NCBI GenBank assembly: GCA_963932465.1
Contig: OZ010787.1
Coordinates: forward strand, 35,158,087-35,222,086
Direction of reading: 5' to 3'
From: Maratus speciosus
Lineage: Eukaryota > Arthropoda > Arachnida > Araneae > Salticidae
Length of the DNA stretch: 64,000 nt
In this document: positions 44,474 through 55,490 of the stretch, one piece after another
How positions within the stretch are numbered: position 1 is the stretch's first letter
Layout: each line of letters begins with the position of its first letter
Program-made: the position numbers and the translations under genes
The notes under the pieces: generated by a model
What the model saw: the letters and a program-made list of their open reading frames with translations, nothing else
What the model was told of the DNA's origin: nothing
Databases searched by the model: none

Positions 44474-45877
44474 TAGGGATGCACAACCTGTGACCCGCGG
44501 GTCAAAAGTGGCCCGCGATGGGTTAACGTGTGGCCCGCGAATTTTGTCAATTTATAACTGGAAAAAAATGCATTTTTGTCCATAGATCGCAGGAAAAAAT
44601 CGTGAATTTCGTCAGTTTGCCACGGTAAAATTGAAAATTTCGCCAATCAGTTAAGAATCGCGAATGTAATTGGTCGGGTACGGAAAAATAGCGAATTTCG
44701 TTGATCAAGCGCGGAAAACCGCAAATTTCGTTTTACGGGCGTGGAAATATCGTCAGTTTCATTGATGATGCGCTGAAAAATTGCAATTTTTGTTGATCGG
44801 CTGTGGGAAAATTGCCTGTTACGTCTGTTTATCGCGGAAATAAAATTGAGAATTTCATTGATCGGTCGCGAAAAATCGCTATTTTCATCGATCAGGCGCG
44901 GAAAAATCGCAAATTTCAATGGTTGGTCATGAAAAAGCACGAATTTTGTCGATTTGCGAAAAAATTGAAAATTTCGCTGATCGGCTGCAGAACAATTGTG
45001 AGTTTCTTCAGTTTATAGCGAGAAAAAATCGCGAATTTCGTCAATTTGCTGCGTAAAAAATTACAAATTTCTTCAGAGTCAGTTAAGAATCGCGAATTTC
45101 GTTGATTGGGCATGGCAAAAATTGCGAATTTCGTCGATGAGGGACAAAAAAAATCTTAAATTTCGTCGATTGGACTCCAAAAAAAATCGTAAATTTTGTT
45201 GGTTGGGAACGAAAATATTGCGAATTTTGTCGGTCACACGCAGAAAAATCGAAAATTTCGTCCATCGGGCGCGGAAAAATATCGAATTTTGTCCATCAAG
45301 TGCGGGGAAAGCGAATTTCGTTGATCAGGGGCGAAAACAATCACGATTTTTGTTGATCGGCTACGGGAAAATTGCAAATTTTGTCGATCGGGTGCGGAAA
45401 AGTTGCAAATTTCGTTGATCCGGCAAAGAAAATGTCCAATTTCTTTTATCGGCTCCTCTTCCCCCCCCCCCCCCTTCGTTCATAAAGTTTACATTTTTTT
45501 TTTTTTCGGCACTAGCCACTTCCATGCCTATGTTTATTTTTTAGCACTTTTAATAAACCAAAATTTACTCTCCCGAAAAAAGTCAAGGAATATTATCACT
45601 TCTTGAAAATAATCCTTGCTATATCGGTTTACATATACAAACAAACATAAACACTGTTGATGCATCCTTACCAACTGAATTTGATATATTGACTGGGTAG
45701 GGGAACCTAGAGGTGTAAAACTCCCCCTCCCCGTTTTTTAAAACTGTATTTTTTATCTGATTATAGACCACAGATGACCTCCAAAAATTTGAATTCTCTC
45801 CATGTTACTGATGTGGCCCTCGACAACACAGACAATTTTGTAAGTGACACTTCTCTTAAAAAGGTTGTGTACCCCTA
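44474..45877. mobile_element. 1.4-kb element with hAT-like ends carrying a minisatellite
   Basis: The left end TAGGGATGCACAACCTGTGA then CCCGCGGGTC and the reverse-complemented right end TAGGGGTACACAACCTTTTT match over 13 of the first 16 bases; TGGCCC words occur near both ends (GTGTGGCCCGCGAA; GATGTGGCCCTCG). TAGGG ends with CCCGCGG are typical of hAT. The flanks (CTGTAAAC, CAACGATT) do not match, so the duplication has decayed or one border is wrong. Confidence 0.6.
44540..45460. repeat. Minisatellite of about 33-bp units, some 27 copies
   Basis: Unit close to GCGAATTTCGTCGATCGG then GCGCGGAAAAATC, repeated with heavy substitution through 0.9 kb. Units lie near a multiple of three bases and are stop-poor, so open frames of 60-98 codons appear on both strands. 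They are translations of the repeat and I do not call them genes. Confidence 0.8.
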
Positions 45878-46574
45878 CAACGATTACTTGTTCGAAAAAT
45901 AAACCGATAATGTAATAACACTCTACATAGAAAAATATCATGTTGGCATACACACGTTTGCGCGTTTCTCGTCATTATTCTAAACTCCGTTCGCTACGCC
46001 GATTTAGCCGCTAATATATAATAATAATAAAAAAAAACCTCTAGTGCTGCACTTGGAATTTTTCAAAAGTCTGTTTCACGTATTTGACTAGCACATGGAT
46101 TATTTAAATTCTCTTTAGCACTGTTTTGGTAATACCCTATAATATCATCACTAACTCTTCGATTTAGACTTACAGACTATAATAAAGTTATGTTCATTTG
46201 TGATCAGCTTGTATGCACGTCTGAAAAGGGTCTTTTAAATAATAGATTATGATGAATTCTGGTTGTTATTGACGTTCTTTTCACTAAAGGAACAAATTCT
46301 TCCAACAATCTTATCAATTTATCGAATAGATTTGCCTTCACTCCGGAACTTCAAGATAGTCTTCTGTTCTTCGAAACATGTTAATTTTCTCTTCCAAAGT
46401 CTTGGATATTAGGCAACCTTCTATGATTAGTTATCAAAACTAATAAAACTTTGGGCAAATGAGTTGAAATTTTACGTGGGGAAAATTCTTTGTTATATTT
46501 GTACGCAAACATTTCCTTGGTCAGTTTCGTTTTGCTTTTCAGTTTTAAATCATTTAAAAAAAATATTAATTAAC
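45878..46574. other. AT-rich sequence, nothing recognised
   Basis: No motif-bearing frame and no inverted ends. Confidence 0.5.
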
Positions 46575-46640
46575 ATGCCCGGCGTTGCCCAGGCCCGTGG
46601 TGTAAATTTTAATAAACCTCAGATTTGTATGATTGTATAT
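46575..46640. repeat. GCCCAGGCCCGTGGTG dispersed repeat, copy 2
   Basis: Preceded by ATGCCCGGCGT; otherwise as the copy at 25460-25530. Further right, GCTGCGAGCGAAGCCGCGC at about 47018 is another GC-rich phrase that often accompanies such dispersed repeats; the family is unassigned. Confidence 0.65.
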
Positions 46641-47417
46641 CTTTAACCTGAGTTTGTCTGAATTTATACTTTTAAAGGAAAAAATCGTGAAAAAATATTG
46701 ATTTTTACTCATAAAAGCGCTCGTAAGAATACATTTTCTTGTTTTTTCTCGTAGGGTCGTTTCATAGTCCAAACACTTTAAATTTTTTATCGGTTATAAA
46801 TATAAAAATATAACAGTTTTGAAACCGTTAGTCGCGACAAATATTGATATCTAGTTTTAAAAAGATATGTTTTCTTCCAATTTTTTTTTTCCGCGTCAGT
46901 TCTTAACAAATAAAAAGGTCTTATCGTCCGAACTCGCTTAAATTTTAATCGATTGTAAATATAACTATATCTAAGCCCTCTTAAAAATTTTATGAAAAAA
47001 TATGCATATTTAGTAGTGAAAGCTGCGAGCGAAGCCGCGCAGAAACACCTCGCAGCATTTTCATCGAAAATTTCTGATATTTTATATCTTTTTAAATACT
47101 TCTACCCTTCAGAACATTTCTAAAATTTTGTAGGTGGTGTAAATCTGGTCTGCCGAGATGCTCTCAAATGATTGTGTTGAAATACGGACGTTTAGTTATT
47201 TTTAGTGTTGAAAAAACGATCGTCTCCGGTAGACGCGCCGAGACCTGCAGACGTGAATTTTGTGTAAGTGTTAAAATACGTATTTTTGAAAACAGATCAC
47301 ACCCGTCGAAAAGAAGAAGGTCTCAGCTTTAAATACATATTTTTTATTGATCATTATTTCCAAAATTGAGCTCTGAGTGTTGACGGTAGGGAGAAAAAGT
47401 CAGTCGCAAAAAGGACC

Positions 47418-47467
<50 letters not shown>

Positions 47468-48127
47468 GAAGGGTTAACCATACTTTTTCAAACTGATTAC
47501 GGGATTTAAAACGTAAAAGTACGAAATTTAAGGATGTGTCTTCTTTTTTTCCATAGTCCGAGCGGTGCGGCGTGGTGCGTTAAGACAAATAGCCAAAAAA
47601 ATACAGCATTTGGTTCTTTCCTTCTACGCTCTTGAGAATAAGGGATTGAGCATGTGCGAGCATGCTTCCGCCAGTTTGCAAAAAATACCGATTTTTGATG
47701 AGTTTTTAATTAATACCCCGGATAATTATCAAAAAATTAAATATCTGAGCTTCAGATGCATCACGACCTGTTTTGGACTATCGTCATTCAAATTTTCAGA
47801 ATTCTGCGCCCGGTAGATTTGGCTAGTCATTGCCAACGCACACACACAAAGCTATCTTTTCTTTTATTTGTATGGATTGTGTGTTATACGTATAAAATTT
47901 TTTTAACACATTTCTTTCTGTAGTTCCTGTTTGGGAATATATTAATTTACAGAGTTTGGTTGTATCTAAATTGGATTGTACTAATCTTAAAACCTTACTA
48001 TTGTCGCTAGGTTTCATTCCTTCAAGTATAATTCGAATAATAAGAAAATAGAGAATCATATAATAAAATGTGACTAATTGAATTCGGCCTTCATATAAAA
48101 ATGTTAAATATTACACACTAAAATTAT
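46641..48127. other. Mixed sequence with a 45-base poly-A
   Basis: Poly-A at 47421-47465 follows AAGGACCCTT and may mark a retroposed 3' end. The following 250 bp (to about 47820) is GC-richer and open for 83 codons, but shows no recognised motif. Confidence 0.4.
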
Positions 48128-48516
48128 GTTTGAATCAGGGTTGGCAAGTTTTTGACACAACACGGTTTTTATCAGATTTTACCGTGGTTTTTACCGTCAT
48201 GTCAAAAACTGTCAAAAACCCATTTTTTAGTAGTAGTTTGTTTTTACATTATTATTTTTTTCATTCTATCTTTAGTATTAAGTTGTTTCTCATGAAGTAT
48301 TCAATATCAAAAAGACTCTAAAATATATTTATCCATCCAAGAAAAACAAAAAAGAATTGCATTAGAATAAACATATTCATCTCTGTTCGAAGATCTCTAC
48401 AATAATCTTAAGCTATTTGGCATATTCTATAATTATATTTTTTGAAGAAATTCTATAATCCATAAGTATAAGATTAAAAAATTTGTATAATTTTGGCAGA
48501 ATGTAGTAACACTGTC

Positions 48517-50720
48517 AGGTAGCTTTCGTTACAAAAAGCTACCTATTGCAGCCGTTCGGAGGAAAGCGATTCCGAAAAATTTTGGTATATTTTCACCGAA
48601 CATGACCCCTAGACCTCGAAACCACCCTCCGTTCAAAATTGATATATATATATATATATTTATATATAGCCATATATATATATATATCTGATCTTTGTCA
48701 TACTGTAACTCTCGTATTTATGAACCGATTTGGATAAAATTTCGTGTGTACATAGTACATACCAATGTCTCGAAAGAGTTTGTTGAACTTCATCCGCCAT
48801 CTTGTTTCAAAAAGGCGGCCATTTAAAAAAATTAAAAAAAAATAAAATTTAAAATGAGGCACAAAAAAATTAGACATTGAAAAATATTTTTTTCTTATGT
48901 ATTTGATCTTTATACAAAGATTCTTGAGCAGTTTTTGTTTCGTCTATATCTTAAAAAATGGCTGAGTTATAGCATTTTGAATTTCTAGCGTGGCTGGCAT
49001 TTTGAAACGTCCTGAATTTTGTCACGCGATAAAAGGCGTATTTATGAACCGATTTCGATGTAATTCGGTGCGTACATAGTACATACCAATGTCTCGACCG
49101 AGTTCGTTGGCCAGCCTCATCCGCCATCTTGTTTCAAAATGGCGGCCATTTAAAAAATTAAAAAAAAATTTAAATTTAAAATGAGGCACAAAAAAGTTAG
49201 CCATTGAAAAATATTTTTTCTTATGTGTTTGGGCTTGATACAAAGATTCTGAAGCATTTTTAGTTTCGTCTATAACTTAAAAAATGACTGAGTTATAGCA
49301 CTTTGAATTTCTAGCATGGCTGACATTTTGAAACGATCTGATTTTTGTCACGCGATAATACACGTATTTATGAACCGATTTCGATGAGACAAAGAATGTG
49401 CATAGTACATAGCAATTTCTCGACCGAGTTCGTTGGCCAGCTTCATTCGCCATCTTGTTTCAAAATGTCGGCCATTTAAAATTAAAAAAAAAAATTAAAT
49501 TTTAAAATGAAGTACAAAATTTATAAATCGAAAAAGATTTTTTTCTTATGTGCTTGAGCTTGATACGAAGATTCCGGAGCTTTTTTTGTTTCGTCTATAT
49601 CTTAAAAAAACGGTTAAGTTATAGCACTTTGAAATTCTAGTGTGGCTGACATTTTGAAACGATATGATTTTTGTCACGCGATAACACGCGTATTTATGAA
49701 CGGATTTGGATATAACTTGGTGTGTACATAGTACATACCAATGTCTCGATAGAGTACGTTGGCCAACATCATCCGCCATCTTGTTTCAAAATGGCGGCCA
49801 TTAATTTTTTTTCTATTTTAATTTAAAATAAGGTACAAAAAAATTAGAAATTGAAAAAGATTTTTTTCTTATGTATTTGACCTTGATACAAAGATTCTAA
49901 ATCATTTTTTGTTTCGTATATATCTTAAAAAATGGCTGAGTTATAGCACTTTGAATTTCTAGCATGGCTGACACTTTGAAACGATCTGATTTTTGTCACG
50001 CGATAACACGCGTATTTATGAACCGATTAGGATGTGACAAGGCATGTGCATAGTGCATAGCAATTCGTTTGCTAACTTCATCCGCCATCTTGTTTCAAAA
50101 TGGCGGCCAAATTAAAATTATTATTATTAAATATTTAAAAAAATTAATTTAAAATGAGGTACAAAAAAATTAGAAATTGAAAAAGATTTTTTTCTTATGT
50201 GTTTCAGCTTGTTACAAAGATTCCGGATTTTTGTTTTGCCTTTATCTGAAAGAAGGCCGAGATATAGCAGTTTGAATTTCGAATGTGTGTGACATTTTGA
50301 AAAATCTGATTTTTTGCCTGCAACAGCACTCTTATATATCAACCGATTTAGATATGAGTAAGCGTGTGCACAGGAATTACTAAAGTCTCAACCTAGTTCA
50401 TTGGTAACTTTGTTGCACCCATTATGTTGTTTTAAAATGGTGGTCTGTCACCGATAATTCGGGTTAATGTAATTATTAATATAATTCGGGATATCACCGG
50501 ATTTGGCGACTAAATATAAATCACTTTAATAAAACCAGCTTTGATAACGCTGACTAATTTGGCGAAATTCTCATTCATATTCAATATTGACAAAAATTAG
50601 TATTTAATCTTCTATAATCGGGTTCCACTAATTTGAGCTCCGTGTGTTTGAATAATATAATCTGGCTTTTAAAAAATAAGGAATATGAAAGCTACCTCTT
50701 CCTCCCGGCAAGGCCGGAAG
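48517..50720 (+). mobile_element. Helentron-associated (HINE/pearl-like) element
   Basis: AGGTAGCTTTCG at the start is mirrored by GAAAGCTACCT at 50687-50697, directly followed by the hairpin TCCTCCCGGCAAGGCCGGA. Inverted subterminal repeats, with the right one next to a 3' hairpin, a microsatellite ((TA)n at 48640-48685) and a tandem core are the layout of Helentron-derived non-autonomous elements such as DINE-1 and oyster pearl. The left subterminal repeat also forms its own hairpin with AAGCTACC at 48537. No Rep/helicase is present. Classification is by structure only. Confidence 0.55.
48690..50440 (+). repeat. Tandem core, about five units of 327 bp
   Basis: The anchor CCATCTTGTTTCAAAA falls at about 48798, 49125, 49451, 49778 and 50087, with a degenerate sixth at 50420. 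Each unit reads ACGCGTATTTATGAACCGAT, GTACATAGTACATA, CCGCCATCTTG, AATGGCGGCCATT, an A/T tract, CTTATGTGTTTG.GCTTGATAC and TTTTGTCACGCGATAA. The embedded CCGCCATCTTG equals the animal YY1/Pho core consensus and occurs in most units. Confidence 0.88.
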
Positions 50721-52116
50721 GACTTTTTAAAACTAAGTGGCATTTTTAGAAAATTCCTCGGAGGTAAGTTTTCTTAAAGCATTAAATCCAAATTGTTAAT
50801 TGATTATTTTTATTTCTAAATAGCAATAAATGAAATAAAATATATTTTAATAGTTGAGAATTGCTTACATATTTTGGAGAAAGGAATAAGACTCGTTCTT
50901 CAAAGTTAAATATTGTAGAGATTAAAATTTGCAAATCAATATTAAACTTTAAACAATGTGAAAACTCCATTTTTAACTATATTTTTGTGAAGTAGTTTAT
51001 TTTAGTCTTATTATTTCCTTAATCTAAATAAATAAGTAAATAAATAACTATTATTTTTAATCAAAAATGTGGATCCCTGAAGATCCATTAATTAAAAAGT
51101 TAACTACATTAAAAAGTAAATGAAACATTTAAAAATCTCTCTAAATTTAATAATAATTTTAAAGAAAATTTTTTTTTACTCATACAGTCATATGTATGTA
51201 TTAAAAATGTACAATGTGTTATTTCTTTAAATTCACTTTAAATAATGCCTAAATAATTTTAAGTAAAATGTGTACAGAACATAAATAGTTTGTCTTTATG
51301 GTAGCTTTAATAAATTTCGATTTAATCCCCCGGCGAGCGTCTTTTACAGTATTTTTAATCTTTTATCACTGGTATTTCAAACCAGAAATTTTTGATTAGA
51401 TGAATCGAGAAAATGTCTTGATTAAATAAGGCAAAATATACAATAAAAAATAATTGGTAGGAATAATCTTTGCAAAATAATCACGAGCGTATATGTGAAA
51501 CTCGTCCCCAAGGGATTAAAAATATTTCATGACTATTCAGGCATAAATTTATATCTAAAAATGAAGGTACTGGAATGGTCTGTCTATAAGGTTCTTACAT
51601 AATTGCACTAAAATTAACAACAACAAAAAAAGCTATTGTATATATATATATATATAAATTATTATTCTATTCTGTTTTTGTTAAATATTGTTTTGTTGTG
51701 TTAAATTTTATATCTAAGAGCTTTCTCTTGAAATCAGGTCCTACAGATTTGTATAAAAAATTTATTAATTTAAAATTTTAAGATTCTGCTTATTGAAGTA
51801 AAAATGAAAATAATCATAATTGCATTTATGAAATACGTAAGATATGCATTTTAAAATATCATATCTAAAAATATTCAAATTTATTCGCAGTCCATGCTTG
51901 ACATCAATTGTCACACCATATAACAGCATTTTTGCATCTCTAAAATAATTTTAATGTATTTTATTAAAAATGTATATTGAATAATTATTGAATAATGTAT
52001 ATTTAATAATTATAATAACATTTTAATATCATTTAATATTAATGTTCATTACAATTAGTAGGATCTATATTAGTGGAGATTACTATGACAAATATTGTTC
52101 TTTCCTTTTGCTCTTG
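50721..52116. other. AT-rich sequence inside the hAT element
   Basis: Nothing recognised except a short (TA)n at about 51636-51655. No coding signal. Confidence 0.5.
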
Positions 52117-52118
52117 TA

Positions 52119-52950
52119 GGGTAAGGTGCCCTATTATCATACCCCAGTCACTTTTAGGCCCTTGGAAGTTATAATTTTCAGTAAAAATCTACCAAATTTG
52201 GATTTTAGATAGACTAAATACCCATGCACATAGAAACATAGGCAAATATCCTACAAAAAATTTTAACAATGTGCAAAATTGTTTTTTCAAAAACATCTAA
52301 AAAATGCAAAGGAAAAAAAATGGTCCCAATTTCGTCCCCCCGAAAAATCCAGTAAGCAGAGGCTTAACATATAATTAAATTAAAATTTAGTAATAAATGA
52401 GTAAGTAATTTAATTTACATGAAAGTAAGGCATAAATATATCTGCTAATTATCAGTGGAAGAATAACATAACGAAACATTAGCCATCAAAACATGAAGAA
52501 AAAAATTGAAAAAAAGTCATGAAAAAGCGTTCCTAATTTTGTCCCCGGGACGAAAATAAGAACTGCAAGGAGGAAGAAATTGGAACCATGCTACTTCCCA
52601 ATATGATGGCGCTTCAGTTCCCGTAAGATGAACTGAACGTTCTAAAACTCACTGTATGCTACTGTCAGCATCTTACCAACGTAAAATGTAAGCAATGAAT
52701 AAGAAATAAATACTTACAGTACAGTAAATAACGTTCTACAAACGACGTAATAAGAACTCACGTGTTCTAAAGATAGGAAATTCGCCGTCTTTAATTTATG
52801 TATGCGTCTTGGCGAACGAAACTTTCAATATTGACCCCTTTTACCTTCCGTCCCCTGTGCCTTGCGTCATAAGTGGCGCCACTTTCGCAAAAGCGGAGAA
52901 GTTAAGGGGGACGTAATTAGGAGAGGGGACGAAATATGGGCACTTTACCC
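52119..52950. mobile_element. TA-duplicating element, 832 bp, nested in the hAT element
   Basis: TA at 52117-52118 and 52951-52952. Left end GGGTAAGGTGCCCTATTATC, right end on the other strand GGGTAAAGTGCCCATATTTC. Words like TTTCGTCCCC recur internally near 52335, 52545 and 52910, as subterminal sites might. No transposase. Confidence 0.75.
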
Positions 52951-53039
52951 TATTTTTAAATTTTTCCCATTTAGGAAATGCTCTTCTTTTAAATAAATTT
53001 AACAAAGTAATTGTGAATAATAATAATAAGAAGAAGAAG

Positions 53040-53062
53040 AAGAAGGAAAAATCAACCTGCAA
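53040..53062. repeat. (AAG)n/(AAT)n tract
   Basis: ATAATAATAATAAG passing into AAGAAGAAGAAG; simple repeat near the right end of the hAT element. Confidence 0.8.
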
Positions 53063-54142
53063 AAGTACTGTATGCTACACTTACATTATAAATTGGAAGA
53101 AAATCGAAAATGATAGATTTTTGACGGAATAAACCGGTAAAAACACGGTTTTTTCTACTGTCATGTCAAAAGCCCAACCCTGGTTTGAATAATCACAAAT
53201 AGTTTGAATTTGAGTTGCCGAATTCAGTTCACAGTGACACAGTTTTACCCAATTTGGATGTTTCATACATTTTCTTTTCTTTCTTTTTTTCTTTTTTTTT
53301 CTTTTTTTGGTGTAAAATATGTTTGTGACACTCAGTTGTAAATATACTCATATGTAGTTTTAAGCGCATATCTTTTTATGTAAATATTGTATTGTGAATA
53401 GAAATATTTTCGTTGAGTGACAAAAATTGATAGAGGAAAAGGTACAAATACCGGCTAGGGTCCAAATATCGGCTACTAGGTGTTCTGAGAACTGAGTGCA
53501 GCGTAGCCTAGCGGTGATAGGCAGAGTTTGTAACTTTAATTGAGAGAAGAAAGTTGCGAAAAGTACGTCGCTGAAGTCTGTGTCATTTACAAATAGTAAG
53601 TGCAAAAGTGTCGAATCTACGTAATCTGGTACATCAAAAGTTTTTCAGATATGTGTTTCTCATTTTTTAAAAATATACTGATCATATATTGGCTTGATTT
53701 GTTGATTAAGTTATTTTCTAGGCATATTTAGCTCTCAACTGCCACGCGCACATTATTGGTATTTTATTATATGAATGAGTAATACCGGTTTTAACTTTAA
53801 CATAGCAGTGGTCCAAATACCGGCTACCTAGAGTGGTCTAAATGCCGGCTAGCCGGTATTTGGACACCTCTCGGTTGCTCTGCTTGAAGGGGAGGAAAAT
53901 AAATTAATTTAAATAGTTCCATAATTAATAAAATAATTTAAATGGTTCAGAAATAGTTCCAGTCCCATTTCGCAATATGAAACATACAACCACGGCGGTA
54001 ATTCTTCAGGACCGACACTGGTTACCGGATCACTTTCAAAAAAGCGCTGTTGGACACTACAAAATTGCCTGCAATAAATGTGAAGAGAAAGAAATAAAAT
54101 GGCGAAGTAAACCAGGCGAAAGGGGCAGAAATTTGATTTTAA

Positions 54143-54452
54143 CCCTCTCGTTGCGCAACCAAAGATTTCCTCGGGCAACGTAAAAGTAGCAAAATTTACG
54201 CAACCCGAAATTTCCTCGGGGATGCATTTTTTCCGTCTAATTAGCCCTCCTTGATTATTCCCACCAGTTATTTTTTTATTGTAAATTTTGCTTTATTTAA
54301 TCGGAGCATTTTCCCGGTTAAATTAGACAAAAATTTTTGTTTTGAAAAACCGGTGACAAAAAAATAAAAATTCTTAAAAGACGCTCGTCGCGAAGGGGTT
54401 AAATACGCAATTTTTGAAGCTATTTTGCTAAAACAATTACGCAGCGAGAGGG
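54143..54452. mobile_element. piggyBac-like TTAA MITE, 310 bp
   Basis: TTAA at 54139-54142 and 54453-54456. CCCTCTCGTTGCGCAA at the left, and CCCTCTCGCTGCGTAA on the other strand at the right: 14 of 16 identical. GATTTCCTCGGG and AAATTTCCTCGGG form an internal direct repeat (about 54166 and 54208). Third level of nesting here. Confidence 0.82.
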
Positions 54453-54665
54453 TTAAAAAAGTGAAAAAGGAACTATCCAACAGAGGAAGAAGATAAATTT
54501 GTGTCTTCTGCATGGGTGCCTTCTATGTGAACAAGAATGGGGGAGGGGATTCTGGGTTCAATGTTAAGAATGCGATATGTGGGCTGATAGGGTCTATACC
54601 GACGTAGAGAGTGATATTATGTTTTTGATTTTTTCAGATAAAATAATTTTCATTTCAATCAGCAA

Positions 54666-54667
<2 letters not shown>

Positions 54668-54704
<37 letters not shown>
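54668..54704. repeat. Poly-T tract, 37 bases
   Basis: Uninterrupted T homopolymer within the TA element. Confidence 0.95.
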
Positions 54705-54708
<4 letters not shown>

Positions 54709-55490
54709 GTTAAAAAACAAAATTAGAAACATAATGGGAAGAAGACTGTGAGAGATAGTCGTAAAGAATTTTAGAAATTTGACAAAAATACTTATTTATT
54801 AAAAATTGCGTATTTTTTCTGTGCATAAGAAATGTTATTAATCAATACAATTTATTAAAATAATATTCTTATTGCTTAATAATTGTCATTAGCTCTATTT
54901 GTGTGATTTTTTTGAATAAAACTTAGGTAGCCGGTATTTAGAACCCATTTTAAAAACTCAAAATTTGAAGACTTTTGGAATTTCGCTTTTTATAAACAGA
55001 AAACGCCTTTTAAACTGATTTTTTTTTCTCTAAACAGGTGTAAAACGTGTCAAGGTACCCTGCTGTCACTTTTTATTTTATTAATTTTGAAAATTGTATG
55101 ATCTAGATTGAAAACAAAAGTGGTAGCCGGTATTTGGACCTTTACCTCTACTGGTAAGGGATTAAACCCAATTTTGATATTTCATGCATTTTTTGTTGTA
55201 AAATATATTCCTGACACTTGGTTTTAAATGTATTTTTCAGTAGTTTTAAGAGCATAAGTTTTTGCTGTGAGAAATTTCATAGTGAATAGAAATATTTTTG
55301 CTGCGTTATAAAAATTGACACTGGTAAAGGATTAAACCCAATTTGGATATTTTATACATTTTTTGGTGTAATAAATATTCATGACACTCGGTTTTAAATG
55401 TACTCTTAAGAAGTTTTAAGATCATAAATTTTTGCTGTGTGATATTGTAGAGTGAATAGAAATGATTTTGTTGAGTTACAAAAATCTATA

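Larger units (their letters stand above)
48136..53182. mobile_element. 5-kb hAT-type element, 8-bp duplication, heavily nested
   Basis: Left end CAGGGTTGGCAAGTTTTTGA and right end on the other strand CAGGGTTGGGCTTTTGACAT are flanked by a perfect 8-bp duplication, GTTTGAAT (48128-48135 and 53183-53190). Just inside, ACCGTCATGTCAAAA-like phrases pair with ACTGTCATGTCAAAAG at the right. CAGGGTTGG ends with an 8-bp duplication are classic hAT features. The interior carries no transposase; it contains the Helentron-like 48517-50720 unit and the TA element 52119-52950. Confidence 0.88.
53433..55148. mobile_element. TA-duplicating element with ATACCGGCTA-type ends
   Basis: TA at 53431-53432 and 55149-55150. 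Left end GAGGAAAAGGTACAAATACC then GGCTA; right end on the other strand GAGGTAAAGGTCCAAATACC then GGCTACC. The word TAGCCGGTATTTGGAC or its complement recurs internally (53462, 53812, 53845, 54930), giving six or more sites in all. A TTAA MITE is nested inside. A 68-codon frame starting near 53977 contains CNKCEEKEIKW; a zinc-finger transposase scrap is conceivable but I cannot assign it. Confidence 0.8.
53225..55490. repeat. Three tandem units of about 170 bp, split by a TA element
   Basis: Units at 53225-53430, 55151-55315 and 55316-55490 share TTAAACCCAATTTGGATATT, TGACACTCGGTTTTAAAT, AGTTTTAAG.GCATA and GTGAATAGAAATATTTT. The junction between units one and two is occupied by 53433-55148. 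Removing that insert and one TA restores a continuous tandem repeat. Confidence 0.8.

Noticed and set aside
44647..45418. Open frames of 60-98 codons on both strands around 44.6-45.4 kb as genes
   Set aside because: They translate a 33-bp minisatellite; openness on both strands at once and the repeating peptide show that they are by-products of the unit.
53977..54136. Confident assignment of CNKCEEKEIKW to a piggyBac C-terminal zinc finger
   Set aside because: Only one Cys pair is visible and the host element duplicates TA rather than TTAA, so the match is too weak to call.
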